A stretch of 64,000 nt of DNA from Branchiostoma belcheri (taxonomy: Eukaryota > Chordata > Leptocardii > Amphioxiformes > Branchiostomatidae). Below, piece after piece: positions 48,464-61,280 of this stretch. Within the stretch, counting starts at the first letter, position 1. The number at the start of each line of letters is the position of its first letter. The position numbers and the translations under genes were made by a program. The stretch spans positions 2,922,270 through 2,986,269 of the forward strand of contig NW_017803910.1 of assembly GCF_001625305.1 (NCBI RefSeq). The letters are read 5' to 3'. The notes beneath the pieces are model-generated. The model made no database searches. It was not told the origin of the DNA and was given only the letters and a program-made list of their open reading frames with translations.

Positions 48464-49231
48464 CATGTTGTGGCAGTCGCAATTTGCGGCCTGCACACGT
48501 CTTGACTATATACAGCGACTAAAGTGCATTCATTTTGATATCTGTGCTTGCTCTCGCTTGTTTGGACTAGCGCGTGCCAATTTGGCCAAACCGACCAAAA
48601 ACCATCTCAGTCACTCATGATCTTCTAAATGTTTACGGTTGATGCATAGTTGGACCTTGCCTGATCCATATTTGTAAATGTGCAAGTCAGCAAGACGGTA
48701 ATCAATGATAACAAGGAGAAGTTGGATCTTTGTATATACACTCTGTTATATGTGTGTCGATCAGCAAAGCTGATCTATAGTATATTAACATTGGTCAAGC
48801 CATTATTGTTTAATGATTTTTACAACGTTTCAGCAACAAGGAATAGCTTAGATACTGGCAATTGCAGTCTTGGCTTATCCCAAGTATTTTACTCAGTGGG
48901 CCCATCACTGCTAATGCACCTTTAGGCCCAGGCGAACCTAAATACATAATAGATAACCTTTTAGCATAAATATATTGATGGCAACTTCGAAGTTAGAAAT
49001 GTAGAGCAGAAAGCGGCTTGCCTTATGTTGCCGGTAATAGGACAGCAAAGTGGCTGACTATTTGTCTATCTGGGTTAATTAGTCGAGGGAGATTATTTAG
49101 TTGTTTACAAATCGGTTGTACTTCGTAGCCGTCCTGGTCAATTACATTATGTAGTTGCGGGCTGATCTACCAAAACTACAAATCCTTTCTTGAAAGGAAA
49201 TTGTGTTGATTGTTTCCTATATGATTTGATC

Positions 49232-49265
49232 TTACAGTTACATAACATCAAACAAGTAACTGTAA
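49232..49265. promoter_or_regulatory. Perfect 10-bp inverted repeat with Myb-type cores
   Basis: TTACAGTTAC and GTAACTGTAA are perfect reverse complements separated by 14 bases. Each arm carries the Myb recognition core CAGTTA/TAACTG. A further AACTGTAACTGTA lies about 200 bp downstream (near 49474). It could be a site cluster or a small hairpin. Confidence 0.3.
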
Positions 49266-49524
49266 ACTAAGATTGTGTCTTTTTCGTTAGATGTGTCGTC
49301 TTTTCAAAAACGGGTGGTATGTAATTTAACATTTATAAGAGACCATGTCTCAAAGATGTTGTTCCCTATCTGTATTTTTCAACTTCTATAGCAGCTCCAA
49401 TTGTGGGCAATACATACTGTAGTTGCTCATCGTAGCTTGCTAATTATGAACATAAACTGCTATGATCCTAGAACTGTAACTGTAGTGTATTGATCCATCT
49501 AACGGTTGGAACGGTAGTCATCAT

Positions 49525-50440
49525 ATGCTGCAAATCCGCTTAAATCCAGACGGTAATGAGAAAAAAAGCATCATGCCTCCGCTCAACCATGAAGCTACGA
49601 CTTCAATTGAAGAAGACGAAGTTTTGGCACGTCTCCAGAACGCCAGAATCTCCAGAGGCCGAGGACACCTCTGTCTTCATACAGGTCGTGATTACCGGCT
49701 GGCGGTGGATGATTGCTGAGTGTGGGACCAGGCCACACGGGACGCAGCCAGGCACCGCCTGTCTCAAAATACCGGCGATTCATGAGATGGATCCAGAGTC
49801 TGATGAGTAAATCATCAAGGTCTGCTGGTACTACTCTCACACTTGGGTAGATCGGCACGAACTCGTTATGACCTGTGGAGGTCAGCAAGCCTGAAGCTCC
49901 ACAGAGACGCTAATCCCGCCTTACATGCACCCGGCCACCCTCGCTAGGTCGCGGCACCACACTTTGTATTATATAGGAACCAGATAGGTCAGCTGCAATT
50001 CCAATGTTTTGACAAAAAAGTCTATTGTGAACTACTGTGGGACATGTACCGATGCCTTCTTTATATGCAGAGGCACCTGCAGAGTGGTTCGTAGGGTCGA
50101 TATACGCGCATTTGTCATTCCAGGAGAATTGTGGTCACGAAATGACTGTTTTTGAAGATCTATGTGAAATATGGGGTAATTTTGGAAGCTGTGGTAGGGA
50201 TCGATCCAAGCTACAAGTATGACCCTATGAGGCCATGGAATGGGTATTGGCGCATTGCTCACCAGACACATGGAGAATGTTACAACTTTAATTGTCAGAA
50301 ACCGCCTCCTGAAGCTATAAGATATAATTATCCAATCTATCATAAAATTCGGTTCGTTTGTGAAAGTTTCGATCCTTATGTTTACACAATGTACCAGTTT
50401 AAACCTTAGTTCAGCTTCCAATCCGAGCGTCAATGTCATT
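49525..50440. other. Cluster of overlapping open frames, unassigned
   Basis: Open frames of 60-135 codons crowd both strands here: plus 49556-49810, 50037-50222 and 50152-50409, and minus 49595-49888 and 50032-50439. They occur in sequence that is less AT-rich than its surroundings. The plus frame at 50.2-50.4 kb contains HGECYNFNC, which faintly recalls the GNCYTFN motif of DEG/ENaC channels. No other channel feature (transmembrane helix, cysteine pattern) is visible. The 49.9-kb plus reading vaguely recalls the C-terminus of a LINE polyprotein. Neither idea is strong enough for a gene call. Confidence 0.25.
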
Positions 50441-53305
50441 TGCTAGTTGTAATATTGGACGAGTACCACTGTTCCACGGCTTTGCCAAACCAATGACTTT
50501 CTATGGAGATGGTTTGTAATGAAATGGAAGACCAAGCTAAGATTTATGTGGCAAATTCTACCTTATCCTTTACATTATTCAAACTTTCTGTCGGAGTCAC
50601 GGCCCCCATATTGGTTTCTTTAGTAGTCAGAATGTCAAACTTGCCAGAAACAACATTTACAGGTCGAGACAAGTTGCTCGGTACAGCCATATGACTCCGG
50701 GGCACGCTACTAATTGGTTGTTATTTACGCATGAGCTAGATTTCAGTCGAAAGATCTGTTACACTCTGGACCTCAGCCAACATTCTGTCTCTTTGATGAA
50801 TAAAATGCCTGCGCCTAGCCGTAGCTTGAAACGGAACAATAACCTATTGCTTCCCGCCTGGCGCCTTACAGTAGACGTTTGATCTGTCTGGTTCGCTGCA
50901 GGGGGTTAAGTTATCTTGTTCTCATGATACACCTCAGGAAGGGACAAAGACATGTCACATTTTCACTTGACGCCGTTTTACACAAAAATGGCACTAAAGA
51001 CGCCGAGGGTCATGTCGTGTAAGTTCCTGTTCTGATACTAGCCATCATCTTTAGTCACTGTATTGGAACCTGTACCTGTACGTCTGAGTGCTCTTATGAT
51101 GCTACAAATCCACGACTGTGTCCTTTTTTCCCATTTATTCATAAAAAAATATTCGAGTTTTCGATTGCTTACTTGGAATATGGGATTGGGAAATGCCTGA
51201 GGTTTTCTGGCAATTAATTACAGACTCAAACATCTTTGTTTTGGTTGGGGAAGATAGGAAAGTATACAAACTAAAAGATTCCTATTATTTTACAAAATAT
51301 CCGTTACTTGGCTCAGCTGCCCCAGCATAGGAACGCAATCTTGTTTAATCTACCTTATCGGCTATTATACCCGGATATGGTGTTGTGAACCATATATCAA
51401 AAGGAATTATAAAGAGCCATGATCTTGATTTATAAACGGACATTCTTGTTATATATTTCTATCAGTAATTAGATCTGTATATTATGTGTTTCATTGGTGT
51501 TTCTAATGGGCCATCATTCAGGATTATCTTAACACAGATGATAAGGTGGAAATGTTTCATCACCACAGAGTGAGTTGGTCACAAAACTAGATTTATCTCT
51601 GTTCTACCATACTGCATGTATCTACGTGTGTGTCACTGGTATGTTTTGGAGATACATTCTCATTTTCCCCCATTTTAGAGTTAAGTATATCATGCTTATA
51701 ACGCAGAAAGGAAGTTTCATCCAGATACATTTGCAAAGAATATATTAATATTATTCTACTATTAAACTACCGTACCGCAGAGGTATACTATACTGCAATT
51801 CTTCTATTACAACCAACATATCATAAAAGTGAGTAAATTCGTCTTTCACTGCCTCAAAAAGAAAGTAGAGCGTAAAAAAATTGCTCGATGCCTATTTCAG
51901 AATGTAGTATAAGGTATACTGCAACTGCATTGTATTTATCATCATCATATCCATACTACATGCACAAGAAATTATATCTGGAGATTGTATTTGCAATAAA
52001 CCTGTGATTATTTATAATTTTCTTTGCCCATAAAATATACCAAGTGACCCAAATGCCCACCTGGACGTATAATGGTGCCTCCAGGCCGCGGATGTGGTGA
52101 CTCTAGCTGCAGCAGCGAGTTAGTAGCTTCATCTATCTTGTTGATTAATTGTGTCTTAAATGCTTTGAGTCAGCGGCCGTGCCATAACGAGACGATTAAG
52201 TGCATGATAGGACCACGTCTATGTACCGAATGGTTCCAGGAAGAAAAAAAGAAGGAAAATTTAGGTATCAGATATGTCGCCTTGACAGGAGGTGGGAGAT
52301 TTCTTCTGTGTGCATTTATGGTCATGAATGCTAAGGTAAAGTTAAATTACCAAATGTATTGATACTTTTACGAGACGAAGGAAATCTTTTAAAATTTATA
52401 TAATATTACTACATTTGCTTTTACTACATACTACTTTTAGCCATACAGCGAGTCTTACAGGGCTCAAATAAAACATACATATTGCACTCAATACTAAAAA
52501 CTATGCAAACTGTCAACTACTCGTAAATTGTTTGGTGCTTACTTAGTTCTTTTTTAATGGTCGATAGCGTCAGCCGCAAGGTTTTGTGAACTATAAGTTT
52601 GAAATGTCACTGGGCTTGTCCTGGTGACCTCAGTAAATGGGAATTGGGGCGGCCAAAGATTGATTTTATGGCTGGCCTCTGGACGTGCCGGGCACAGAAA
52701 AGCAAATAACGGTGCTTTCGGCAGCTTGAAAGATTACATGCCTAGGTCTGTCTGATCTCCAGCTAGCACGTAGGAAAGTTTAGGTTTTTAGACATCGTGA
52801 GATTTCTTTAGACAGGAGACTGTTGGGACCCCATTCTATCATCATGGCGAGACTAGGAGGATCTCATTAGATAAAGACAAACGACGAATATACAAGTAAT
52901 AAATTGGTGGCTCATAGAATTTCCCGGCAACTAGAGCATGAAAGATTTCTATACATATTCACACCGGGGCTGACAGCCAGACCCATCGACTTATCGTAAA
53001 TCGTACCCGTATTGTGGCAGGCCAGAGGGTTGCCCACACACGTACGTGAAATGCATAGCAAACTCAATAGGAACTTCATACCAGAACATTCCAGCTTTAT
53101 ATGCCTCAGAGGAGACCATGGTTATGTACAGTTGACGCATGTGGCATTACCTTACGTTGGCAGTTCTAGACAGTTTGTCCTTGTAGCTTTATAATTAAGG
53201 AGAATTATAAAAACCATGATAGTTTAAACATGCTACCCCACACCACTGTGTCTTTGTGTAAGAGGAAAGTTATGTACCAGGAAAAACTTACTGAAGCAAT
53301 ACCCT
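50441..53305. other. Gene-free interval
   Basis: No supported gene. GC-richer spots at 52.07-52.22 kb (CCGCGG and CAGCGGCCGTG) and 52.6-52.75 kb (containing GATTTTATGGC) could be regulatory. The rest is AT-rich. Confidence 0.5.
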
Positions 53306-53353
53306 TCTCTCATGCCGTAGGAAAAATCCTCTCTCATGCCGTAGGAAAAATCC
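53306..53353 (+). repeat. Perfect 24-bp tandem duplication
   Basis: The unit TCTCTCATGCCGTAGG... (24 bp) occurs at 53306-53329 and again, identical, at 53330-53353. Perfect identity implies a recent slippage or duplication. Confidence 0.95.
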
Positions 53354-54884
53354 TATAGAATTCCAAGAGAACGTTGAACTCTGGTTACCGAGACAGTCAT
53401 GCTGCCACCACTCCTTACACAATCAATACAATAATTGCACGCCATCAAATATTGATGGCATGTCTCCATTTTGCCCTTGCCAAAACATTATCTTCGCGTT
53501 GAAGGTTAACATGAGAAACATTGTACCGAACATGGCGTATTGAGGGCAATGTTTAAATCCATATGAAACTTAAACTACAGTCGCGTCGTCGTAACAGTGT
53601 AGTTTTTTTTATTTCAACTGTAATTGATATTTAAAGTATTGCATTCCCTTTTATATTCCCTTAATCGTTTACTTCATAAATGCCAAACATTGCTTTTGCG
53701 TTTTTATGCAAGCAATAAATTCTGCCCTCCTTTCAACAAAAGACGACTTCCGTAACTATTCAATCCATCAATCACATCTTGACGCCATTGTTATTGATAG
53801 AGTGTCCCTTTGTCTGAAGTTAAGACAGGAATGTCGGTTAAGGGGCAATCCCAAACCCTTACCGTCATGTACTGATGATGGATAGTGACAGTAATGACCT
53901 ACTAGAATACTTCTGATGCATACCCTGGACTCACTATGCCTACATGTCCTGATCTTCAGGATATAGATGGTAAGGTTTTAAGAAGGTTGTGCCGATAAGG
54001 AAAGAAAATGAAACTTCAACAGCGCTACCTCTATTGACGTCTATATAATCTGCAAGTAGATCTTATGATGTCTCCCCAGTGATTCTTCTCGTCTTTTTGA
54101 CCACTTTAAGAAAGGAGACGGATTTATTCCATGCATCTGCAAGGGGTTACACATTCTATGGTTGTGAATAAGAGCCGGGTATCTATGATCTATAGGCCGG
54201 CGTATAGTCTGTATTCTTGACAGATGGCTTCAGGAAATGCTTTGCATCACAAGAGACAAACACTTCTGTGTAAGTGCGGAATCCGCCTTACGTAAGATCT
54301 TTGCCAATCAAAAAAGTTCTGCTTGAAAACCTTAAAACTTTCAGTCGAGTCTAGTACATGTATTATCAAAGAAAAATGCTATCTGCGTTTGCTGACGTTT
54401 CATGACGCATTGCCATCCGCCAGGAGCGGCAGATTCTAAATAACTTCCTAGTACCAGTAATTTGGTGTAATAAATTCCTACAAAAGTAAGTTAGGTATGA
54501 TAGCTACCTAGAAATGTGATGTTACGCCAGGCTTTTCAACCCCATATTTTTGTTTTATCAATCTTTCCTGACCTTCATTAGCCTTTTAGGTAACCCATAA
54601 ATGTTGGTTTTTTAAAGTAATCATGAATCAAATTGAAACTAAAGATGAAGGTACTTCCATGTGAACCTAATACCACAGCACAGAAGGAGTATTACCATAG
54701 TTGCAGGCACCACCTCTTGGTGACTTCATTGTCGTCGAAGCTCATTCCGATTACAGAGCGTTAGCTTCACCTGGCTTACTCATATAAGCTATCAATTACC
54801 CCAGGGTTAAGACTGACTTCCTTTGAGGATATGTGCACAGTCATAATTACTCTTTCTTCGGATATCAACGTTCTTTATTGTGAA
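53354..54884. other. Gene-free interval
   Basis: Nothing recognisable. A short near-palindrome GCCATCA-AATAT-TGATGGC lies at 53441-53459. Confidence 0.5.
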
Positions 54885-54889
54885 GAAAG

Positions 54890-54961
54890 ATGAATGACGG
54901 AGGAGCGGTGGAAGCCGCCAGGATGGCGGAAGGGTATCGTCTCCGCTTCAGGGTAGTCTAG
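54890..54961 (+). other. Candidate first coding exon or uORF with Kozak/YY1-like context
   Basis: Two in-frame ATGs (54890 and 54923) open the peptide MNDGGAVEAARMAEGYRLRF. The second ATG lies in GCCGCCAGGATGGCGGAAG, a near-ideal initiation context that also resembles YY1 (ATGGCGG) and ETS (GCGGAAG) sites. The frame closes at TAG (54961) unless spliced at AGG|GTAGTC (54953), a weak donor. The local CpG content is high within AT-rich surroundings. It may be the start of an unseen plus-strand gene, or merely a promoter element. Confidence 0.27.
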
Positions 54962-57937
54962 TAAGTCCGTTATCGTGTGAGAACGTCCCGGCAACATGCA
55001 TCCTCGTCCTGCCTAACAGGCACACCGGCGCCAATCGGCATAGCTTAGGCAACAAATAGGTCGCTTTCTCGTCTTATCCTCACCCAAGTAACCATTAGCA
55101 GCAAGGCGGAGATATCCAACATGTCAGGCTTTGTATCATTTTTATTCAATGTGTGCCACAGACCAATGCATCTCATGGCCGACACACATAAAACATCCTG
55201 TAGTGAAGGGTACAGAATGAGATAGCTACTTTCCAATTCACAGTTTGGGCCTTCTTGTAGCAACATATCTGATGGCGGGTGCAGCTTTTGAGCCGCTATA
55301 AGACAAACCAGTGGAGAAAGTGTCCACGTGCACACTTTAACCACTCCAACAAGTCCTAGCCTGTAGCACCAAACTAAGTACATGCTTAAAATGAGAGTGT
55401 TGCAGAACTTATTCTTCGAGCTTTTACGAAATCCAAACTCCATAAAAGCCTTCTACGTCACCAAGTCATACATCCCGGATATACGTAATACATAACAGGA
55501 GTAATTTCGTATCACTTGTTGAGATCTACAGAGTTTACAAACTTGCTATCACAGGCCACGTCAAACTATAGAAGATGGACGACAGTTCTACTTTCGCGTT
55601 TCCCTAAGACGATAAGACTCAGACAGAAGACATCCCAGGCGCCAGAAGGAGCTGTAGACGTCTGGAGAATGCACGCTATCTGAGGCATTCTTTCTCGTCT
55701 GAAGCTGGTGTGCCTTCATATTTCATCCTATATGGGATGTTACGTCTTTCCAACACACACTAACGCATGCCATATTGTCCCGCTCGCCATCGATAAAAAA
55801 GCCCATTTACATACATTGAAAGTTCGCCCAACATGTCATTGAGGACGCCAACGCGATTCCGCAGAACTTACGTCATGTAATGATTTAGGTCCCCGTGTGT
55901 TATGTTCCTGTAAATCGTAAGATGATACTTTGGCAAGGTTTCTGACAGAGGTTGAGGAAAATATGCCCACGGCGCCATGCGAAGATTTACACGTCTACAG
56001 ATATGTTGTTGGTGTGCGATTGTTTTCTGTTTATTACTGATAAAGATTCGTGTTTGGTTACGGATTAGTTTCATGTTTGAGTCAACAGACGAGCGTCACA
56101 TACTTGCCTAAAGACCGTACTGCTAGGGAATTGTTTATACATATACATAATGTATGTCTTCGCAAGGGGTAAACTTGACATATCGCCAAAGTAATGTCAT
56201 TTGGCGTTACAAACAGTCATTGTTACGACATTATTAGTTGAAAACGCCCAATTTGCTACTGATTTTTATTTCAATGCACTTTCTGAGCGTAAAGTGTTGA
56301 CCCTCAACTACCCATTGGATAGAAACTGCTCTTTTTGAAGAAGTCAACCTTGATTGCATTTGTTTGCAACACTTATGGTCATCAGAAAGTCAACCATTAT
56401 GTAAATTACATCATTGGGGATCTTTGAATTGTCGAGTACGTGTTATGAAAACTTTATAGAAAACAAACAGCATGGCATCATCAAACAAAGGGATTCGCTC
56501 TATGTTAGCGGGTATAATTAGGCACCTTGTTGTTCTATCATTTCAATGAATCTTACCCGCAAGGGTTAGACTGCAAATAAGATATTCTGCAGCAATTGAT
56601 ATAATTCTAATCAACGTTCTAACAAAAGGAATCGCCTTCGGCAATGTTTCATAATCTTATCTTGGATTTATCTGCGTTGCTCTGATAGCATGCACATAAT
56701 TACTGCTTTAATAACTGTGTTCGCAAATTGCTTTGTGGTAAAATACACCCTTAGGACTTGTTTGAGAGAGCAAAATAAAACCGCAAAAGGTGTAGGGCGT
56801 GTAATAATTAGTACAGACTGCTGGGAGCAATGCTTATGAATCATTTCCAACTATGACAGTGTGTGTATTGATTTGAATAGGAGAAAGTTCCCCAAAGTTA
56901 CGTTTTGTATCCAAGGTCTCTCGCAATTGACCTGAAGCGTGCCAAGCTATCCAATGCCGTTCTAGTAAGTCCGATAGTCTTGTACAAAATTTTAATGTCA
57001 TCTAGATCGCAGTATGAATAGAACTGTGCGTATTATTGATGAAAAAGCTAGTTCTTTCTTAGGAAATGTAACTTAAAGCTGCTTCCTAAAGAAATGCATG
57101 CTTAATTGTTCTGAAATCACAAGATTTTGGTGTGTTTGACTTCAATGTATATGCTTAATATGGAGCCTTTAGCAACTCACCGTGCTTTGGGACCAAGCCC
57201 TGACTCAGAACTATTTAACCCTCATTAGGGGACAGTGAAAAGCTGGCAATACAAAAAGGCTAAAAAAAGATAATGCTCCATTCACAAAAGGTCAGCATGG
57301 AAATGATAGGTACAAAGTCGTGATGCTGTTCACCCAAACGGAAAGTACACTTCCTCTCACGACGATGCCAGTATATTTGACAACACTCAAAACACTCGTC
57401 TGCACAGCTAGGGCTGTTGTAGGCAAATTTAGAGGGTTGGTCTGGGGCCAATGGTGATTAATTGGGTTCGTAAGGCCAACGACCAGAGCCCCCCATGTGA
57501 CCTAACACCCTCTGGACTGAATCCAATTCAGCTCCCTGACTACAGCTACAATAGGGCCTGGGGGAAGTCAGGAGTAAACCTCAGGGTTATATCAGTCGAA
57601 CCTGCAGAGCTCCTGTCGTACAGAGGGCAAAGGGAGGTCATTTCATACTACTTCTATAGACAGTTGCTCATTTATGTCTGTGATTAGTTTCACAACCCCG
57701 TGTCATGAGATTGATTATGTAGCTGGCCCAGTTTCAGGAATCAAAATGTATTTGTTGTTCACAAAGAGTTGCTACTTTGTATTGATGTTTCATACATACA
57801 GTATGTCCTCTTCCTAATCTGCAGCCCTCAACTTTATTTGTGCCATAGATGTATCGACTACAACACAAACTATATATCAATGAAAAGTGATATGATGGCC
57901 ATGGCGTGGTGTCACTAGATCTATTTAAGTCATAACT
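54962..57937. other. Gene-free interval
   Basis: A 132-codon minus-strand frame (55045-55443) is hydrophobic and cysteine-rich but matches no domain I know and has no splice context. Nothing else stands out. Around 57.25-57.69 kb open frames on both strands coincide with a GC-richer stretch of unknown nature. Confidence 0.5.
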
Positions 57938-57949
57938 CCCCCCCCCCCC
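57938..57949 (+). repeat. Poly(C) run
   Basis: Twelve consecutive C bases, a site prone to length error in sequencing. Confidence 0.95.
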
Positions 57950-59859
57950 AACTTCTCTTCAGCTCATCTACTGGTCCAATCCAATCGTATGTACAGCCAT
58001 GTAGGTTACCTGAAAAATACCGCAACGGTCTGTGGTAATACTGCATATGCAGTGGCCTCCTCGGAGGCAGCTCTACTAAGTCGACAGTGATAGAACACTC
58101 GTCTGAACGTTTAATAATGATTCATATCTTGTATCTCTGTATATATCAGTCTTGCCCGACGATACCCACTTATCCCACACAGTAACACGGAGTTCCGGTG
58201 TGTGAAGACAGATCTAGGCATGTGTACAGACACTGGGTTCTCTTGATAAGCCTCAAACTCATCCAATTCCCTGTGCCCTCCCCTGGGAATATTCAGAGCG
58301 AGCTGGATTCACTCAACCATTGTTGATTGAGTACATTTTCGACAGCCTTAACATGATTTATATGTAGGGTAATTGATATACACTGCGTAAATTGGGAGGC
58401 ATATTCATGGGTAACCCCGCTCACACACCGGGGTGGAGAAAGGGTTAACATCAGTTCAAATAGAAAAGTGAGAAGTACAAGGAAATCGATAAAGCCAGAG
58501 GAGTTTGGGCATGTCGAAAGGGGAGTGTTTTAGTTTGTACAAGTAGAAAATGCGCCGTGACCCAAAAATGTCAGCATGTGAAGTTTGTGCGTCCCTGTTA
58601 TCGTGTATTAATGACTCAGGGATCGAAGGACCTTGGGAGAGTAAACTGGTTTCTAAAAATCTGCGGACAAAATATATCGATCTGTATAAATATCAGACGA
58701 CTTCACATGGGCTATAATAGATCATTAGGTTACCTCATTTAACCCTTGTGCAATAGTGTGGTCTGTTAATACAGGGGCAGTCATTTTTTTCATTTTCTTT
58801 CAACGGACTGAAAATAATCAGCAACAAAGCTAATTTTATCATCTTATAATTATATCATATTATACCATCAACATCAACTCAATAATGACACTCTGTACTG
58901 TCATGATTAATTATAGCCAACGGTTTTTGATTTCAAGGCTTTAAATGTCATCTTCTTTATTGTGTACAGGGAAGTGTGAGCATCTTCCTCAACTGTTGAA
59001 TATGTAAGTCACGATGAGAACTTTTATCAAAGTATTACAAAAGCCGATGATTGATGCAGCAGGGTCGCGCTGTTAGCTGCGTGGTTGGAACAACACCGGG
59101 GAATCCGTAAGTCGATAATGAGACGGGCACCAGTCGTGCTGCTAAGCCATGATAACTAGTCTCGGGTGGACCGGTCAACTCGAAAATTGCCCCATCCCCG
59201 AAACGCACCTTGTATTGCAATCAGCAGACATTGGAACAAATGACAGAGTATTCCAAGTAACGCTGTACGTATGTAGATAAAAAGCCAAGCATACAAGAAC
59301 TGCAGGTTTAACAAATGTACAATTGAATTCTGTACCTTAGCTATGAAATAGCTATAACAACTGGAACTTAACTTTAAAATCCAGTTATTCCATGCAAATT
59401 CTAGCAACCATAAACATTTCACCTTTTCTTATCTGTTCATTGTTTCAAAACTTTAATGCTGATACCTTGTTGTCTTGTTTTGTCATCCTCAACAGACCTG
59501 AAGCATGGTGTTTTTTCAAGTAGCTGTACTAGTGCAATGCGGCTTCGCTGCAGCCCAGGTATTTAGAGGTCATGATGTAAATCATCATGTGGCTATATAG
59601 CTAATACGAGACGGGGGTCAGACAGGCCTCCGTCTGGGCGATTTGTAGAGAATCACCAGATTATATTAAGCCTTAAATAAGCATTGCCTAAATGTAAGAT
59701 TTGGCTAGATTTAAAGTGTCAAATACCCAGCAACTCTTCCCTTGGACGAGATGCTAGTCATTTCTCGAGGTGAGACTCTCTTTTCTGTGTAGGTCATCCT
59801 CCATACATCTTACTCAGCACTGGTAATCAGGTTCTTTCCACCATATCCAGACAAATGGT
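57950..59859. other. Gene-free interval
   Basis: No recognisable gene or repeat. Confidence 0.5.
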
Positions 59860-60020
59860 TTCCCCAGCACGCCAACTCTCCGACTGCTGGCGTGGCGAGG
59901 TCAGTGCACCCAGAATCGCCCCGCGGCAGGTTCCAACTCGGCGGTTCAAGTTCCTCCCGGGTACGGGGACGTGCGGGCTGATGTACGGCCGCTGCACTGG
60001 GGACGCACCGATCTGAACCC
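59860..60020. promoter_or_regulatory. CpG-rich islet with a B-box-like motif
   Basis: About 160 bp of CpG-dense DNA in an AT-rich setting. GGCGGTTCAAGTTCCTCCC (about 59939) resembles a pol III B box and TGGCGAGGTCAG, about 50 bases before it, loosely resembles an A box, so a decayed SINE is possible. A small promoter or enhancer is the alternative. A minus-strand frame is open across it without a domain. Confidence 0.25.
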
Positions 60021-60820
60021 CGTCGTTAATCACACTGTAACTTTCCCTGCAGCGAGGCGTCCCTGTCCATTAACCCACCACAGGTCGTTCATATAGCTTC
60101 AAGTACTTATAGTCAGGCTGCGGGGATTTACAGAGAAGGGATGGGCGAGGACAGCACTCTATGGCTGCGCGGTAATAAAGTACTGTGTCATAGCTGGAGA
60201 TCTATCGATTTTCTTCTTACTTTTTCGTTGTCCGGGGGAAGACGAATGAAGCGATGGAGGGACGTGACACTTAATCCTGTCCAACTGAAACTACCATGGC
60301 CACTGTATGAACCTAGATATCAGTTCATATTTCTGAGATAACGACCAAGGCGAATAGCTTGGTGCCATCCCTCGGGCCATGACGAACTCTTGGAGGTTAA
60401 AATTGCTTTATCGACCTTCTGCAGGCTTCAACTTTTTAAGTCTAACTCAACTTAGGTATCAATCAGTATGGCACAGAAACATTTCTACTCGACATTAATA
60501 ATATAGAGCAAGTGTAGAAAAGTCAACAACGAGGAAAGGGGGCATCTTGTTGGTAATGATAGCTATATAGGGTCATCTACAATAAGATAGTATTGCTTTT
60601 GAAGCTAAACGGTAATGAATGTGTTAGTAATAGCTACAGACAGACTTTAAATACAACTTATCATACAGTGCAGCTTGCAATGAAATTTACTACATAGCTT
60701 TAAAAGGCACTGGTTGGTTATCAGCTTTACCTTTTTTTCATATATATATACCAGTGATCGCAGGTGTGACTTAGTCACTAATAGTTCAGTGTGATAGATA
60801 CATCAAATCTAAAATGATGT

Positions 60821-61175
60821 TTTATCTTACTGTGGTAGAAAACACCGTGGTTCAGAGAAGAAACTTTGCCTGAAAATTATCTATACTCTCGTAGGGTTGT
60901 CTTGTCGAAGTAGCCTCTTCAAGATGCCCAGAGTACATCGACGGGCCCTGCCTGATCATTCATCTTCCTCGCATTGCCTTCTCGGATAGAACACCACCTT
61001 AGGATAGATAATTCTATCTTACTGTTGTAGAAAACAACGTGGTGCAGAGGAGAAACTTTGCATGAAAATTATCTATACTCTCATAAGGTCGTCTCTTCGA
61101 AGTAGTCTCTTCAAGATGCCCAGAGTGCACCGACGGGCCCTGCCTGGTCATTCATCTTCCTCGCATTGCCTCCTC
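60821..61175 (+). repeat. Tandem duplication, 192-bp period
   Basis: Unit 1 (60821-60983) and unit 2 (61013-61175) match from end to end at roughly 85-90% identity. Shared features are ATCTTACTGT.GTAGAAAACA, GAAACTTTGC.TGAAAATTA, TTCAAGATGCCCAGAGT and GACGGGCCCTGCCT. They are separated by 29 bp. Most differences are single-base and scattered, so the duplication is not recent. No protein frame is shared convincingly. Confidence 0.92.
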
Positions 61176-61189
61176 GCGAGCTCGGTCCG

Positions 61190-61280
61190 GGAAGCACAAA
61201 TGGCAGCCGCCGCCATTTGCCGTGGACCGATGCTTCCCCCCATTTCGCAGGAAATTTGCCGCTGACGGAAATGGCTGCCG
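61190..61280. promoter_or_regulatory. CpG-rich patch with clustered YY1-like sites
   Basis: AAATGGCAGCCGCCGCCATTT (61198-61218) has perfect 7-bp inverted arms (AAATGGC/GCCATTT), and GAAATGGCTGCC (61268-61279) repeats the motif. All contain the YY1 core (CCAT/ATGG with flanking GCNGC). The patch sits between the tandem duplication and the dispersed element at 61281. A promoter or an element's own regulatory region are both possible. Confidence 0.33.

Noticed and set aside
55045-55443. 132-codon minus-strand frame, hydrophobic and Cys-rich
   Set aside because: No recognisable family and no signal-peptide-like N-terminus; the hydrophobicity is expected of T/A-rich sequence.
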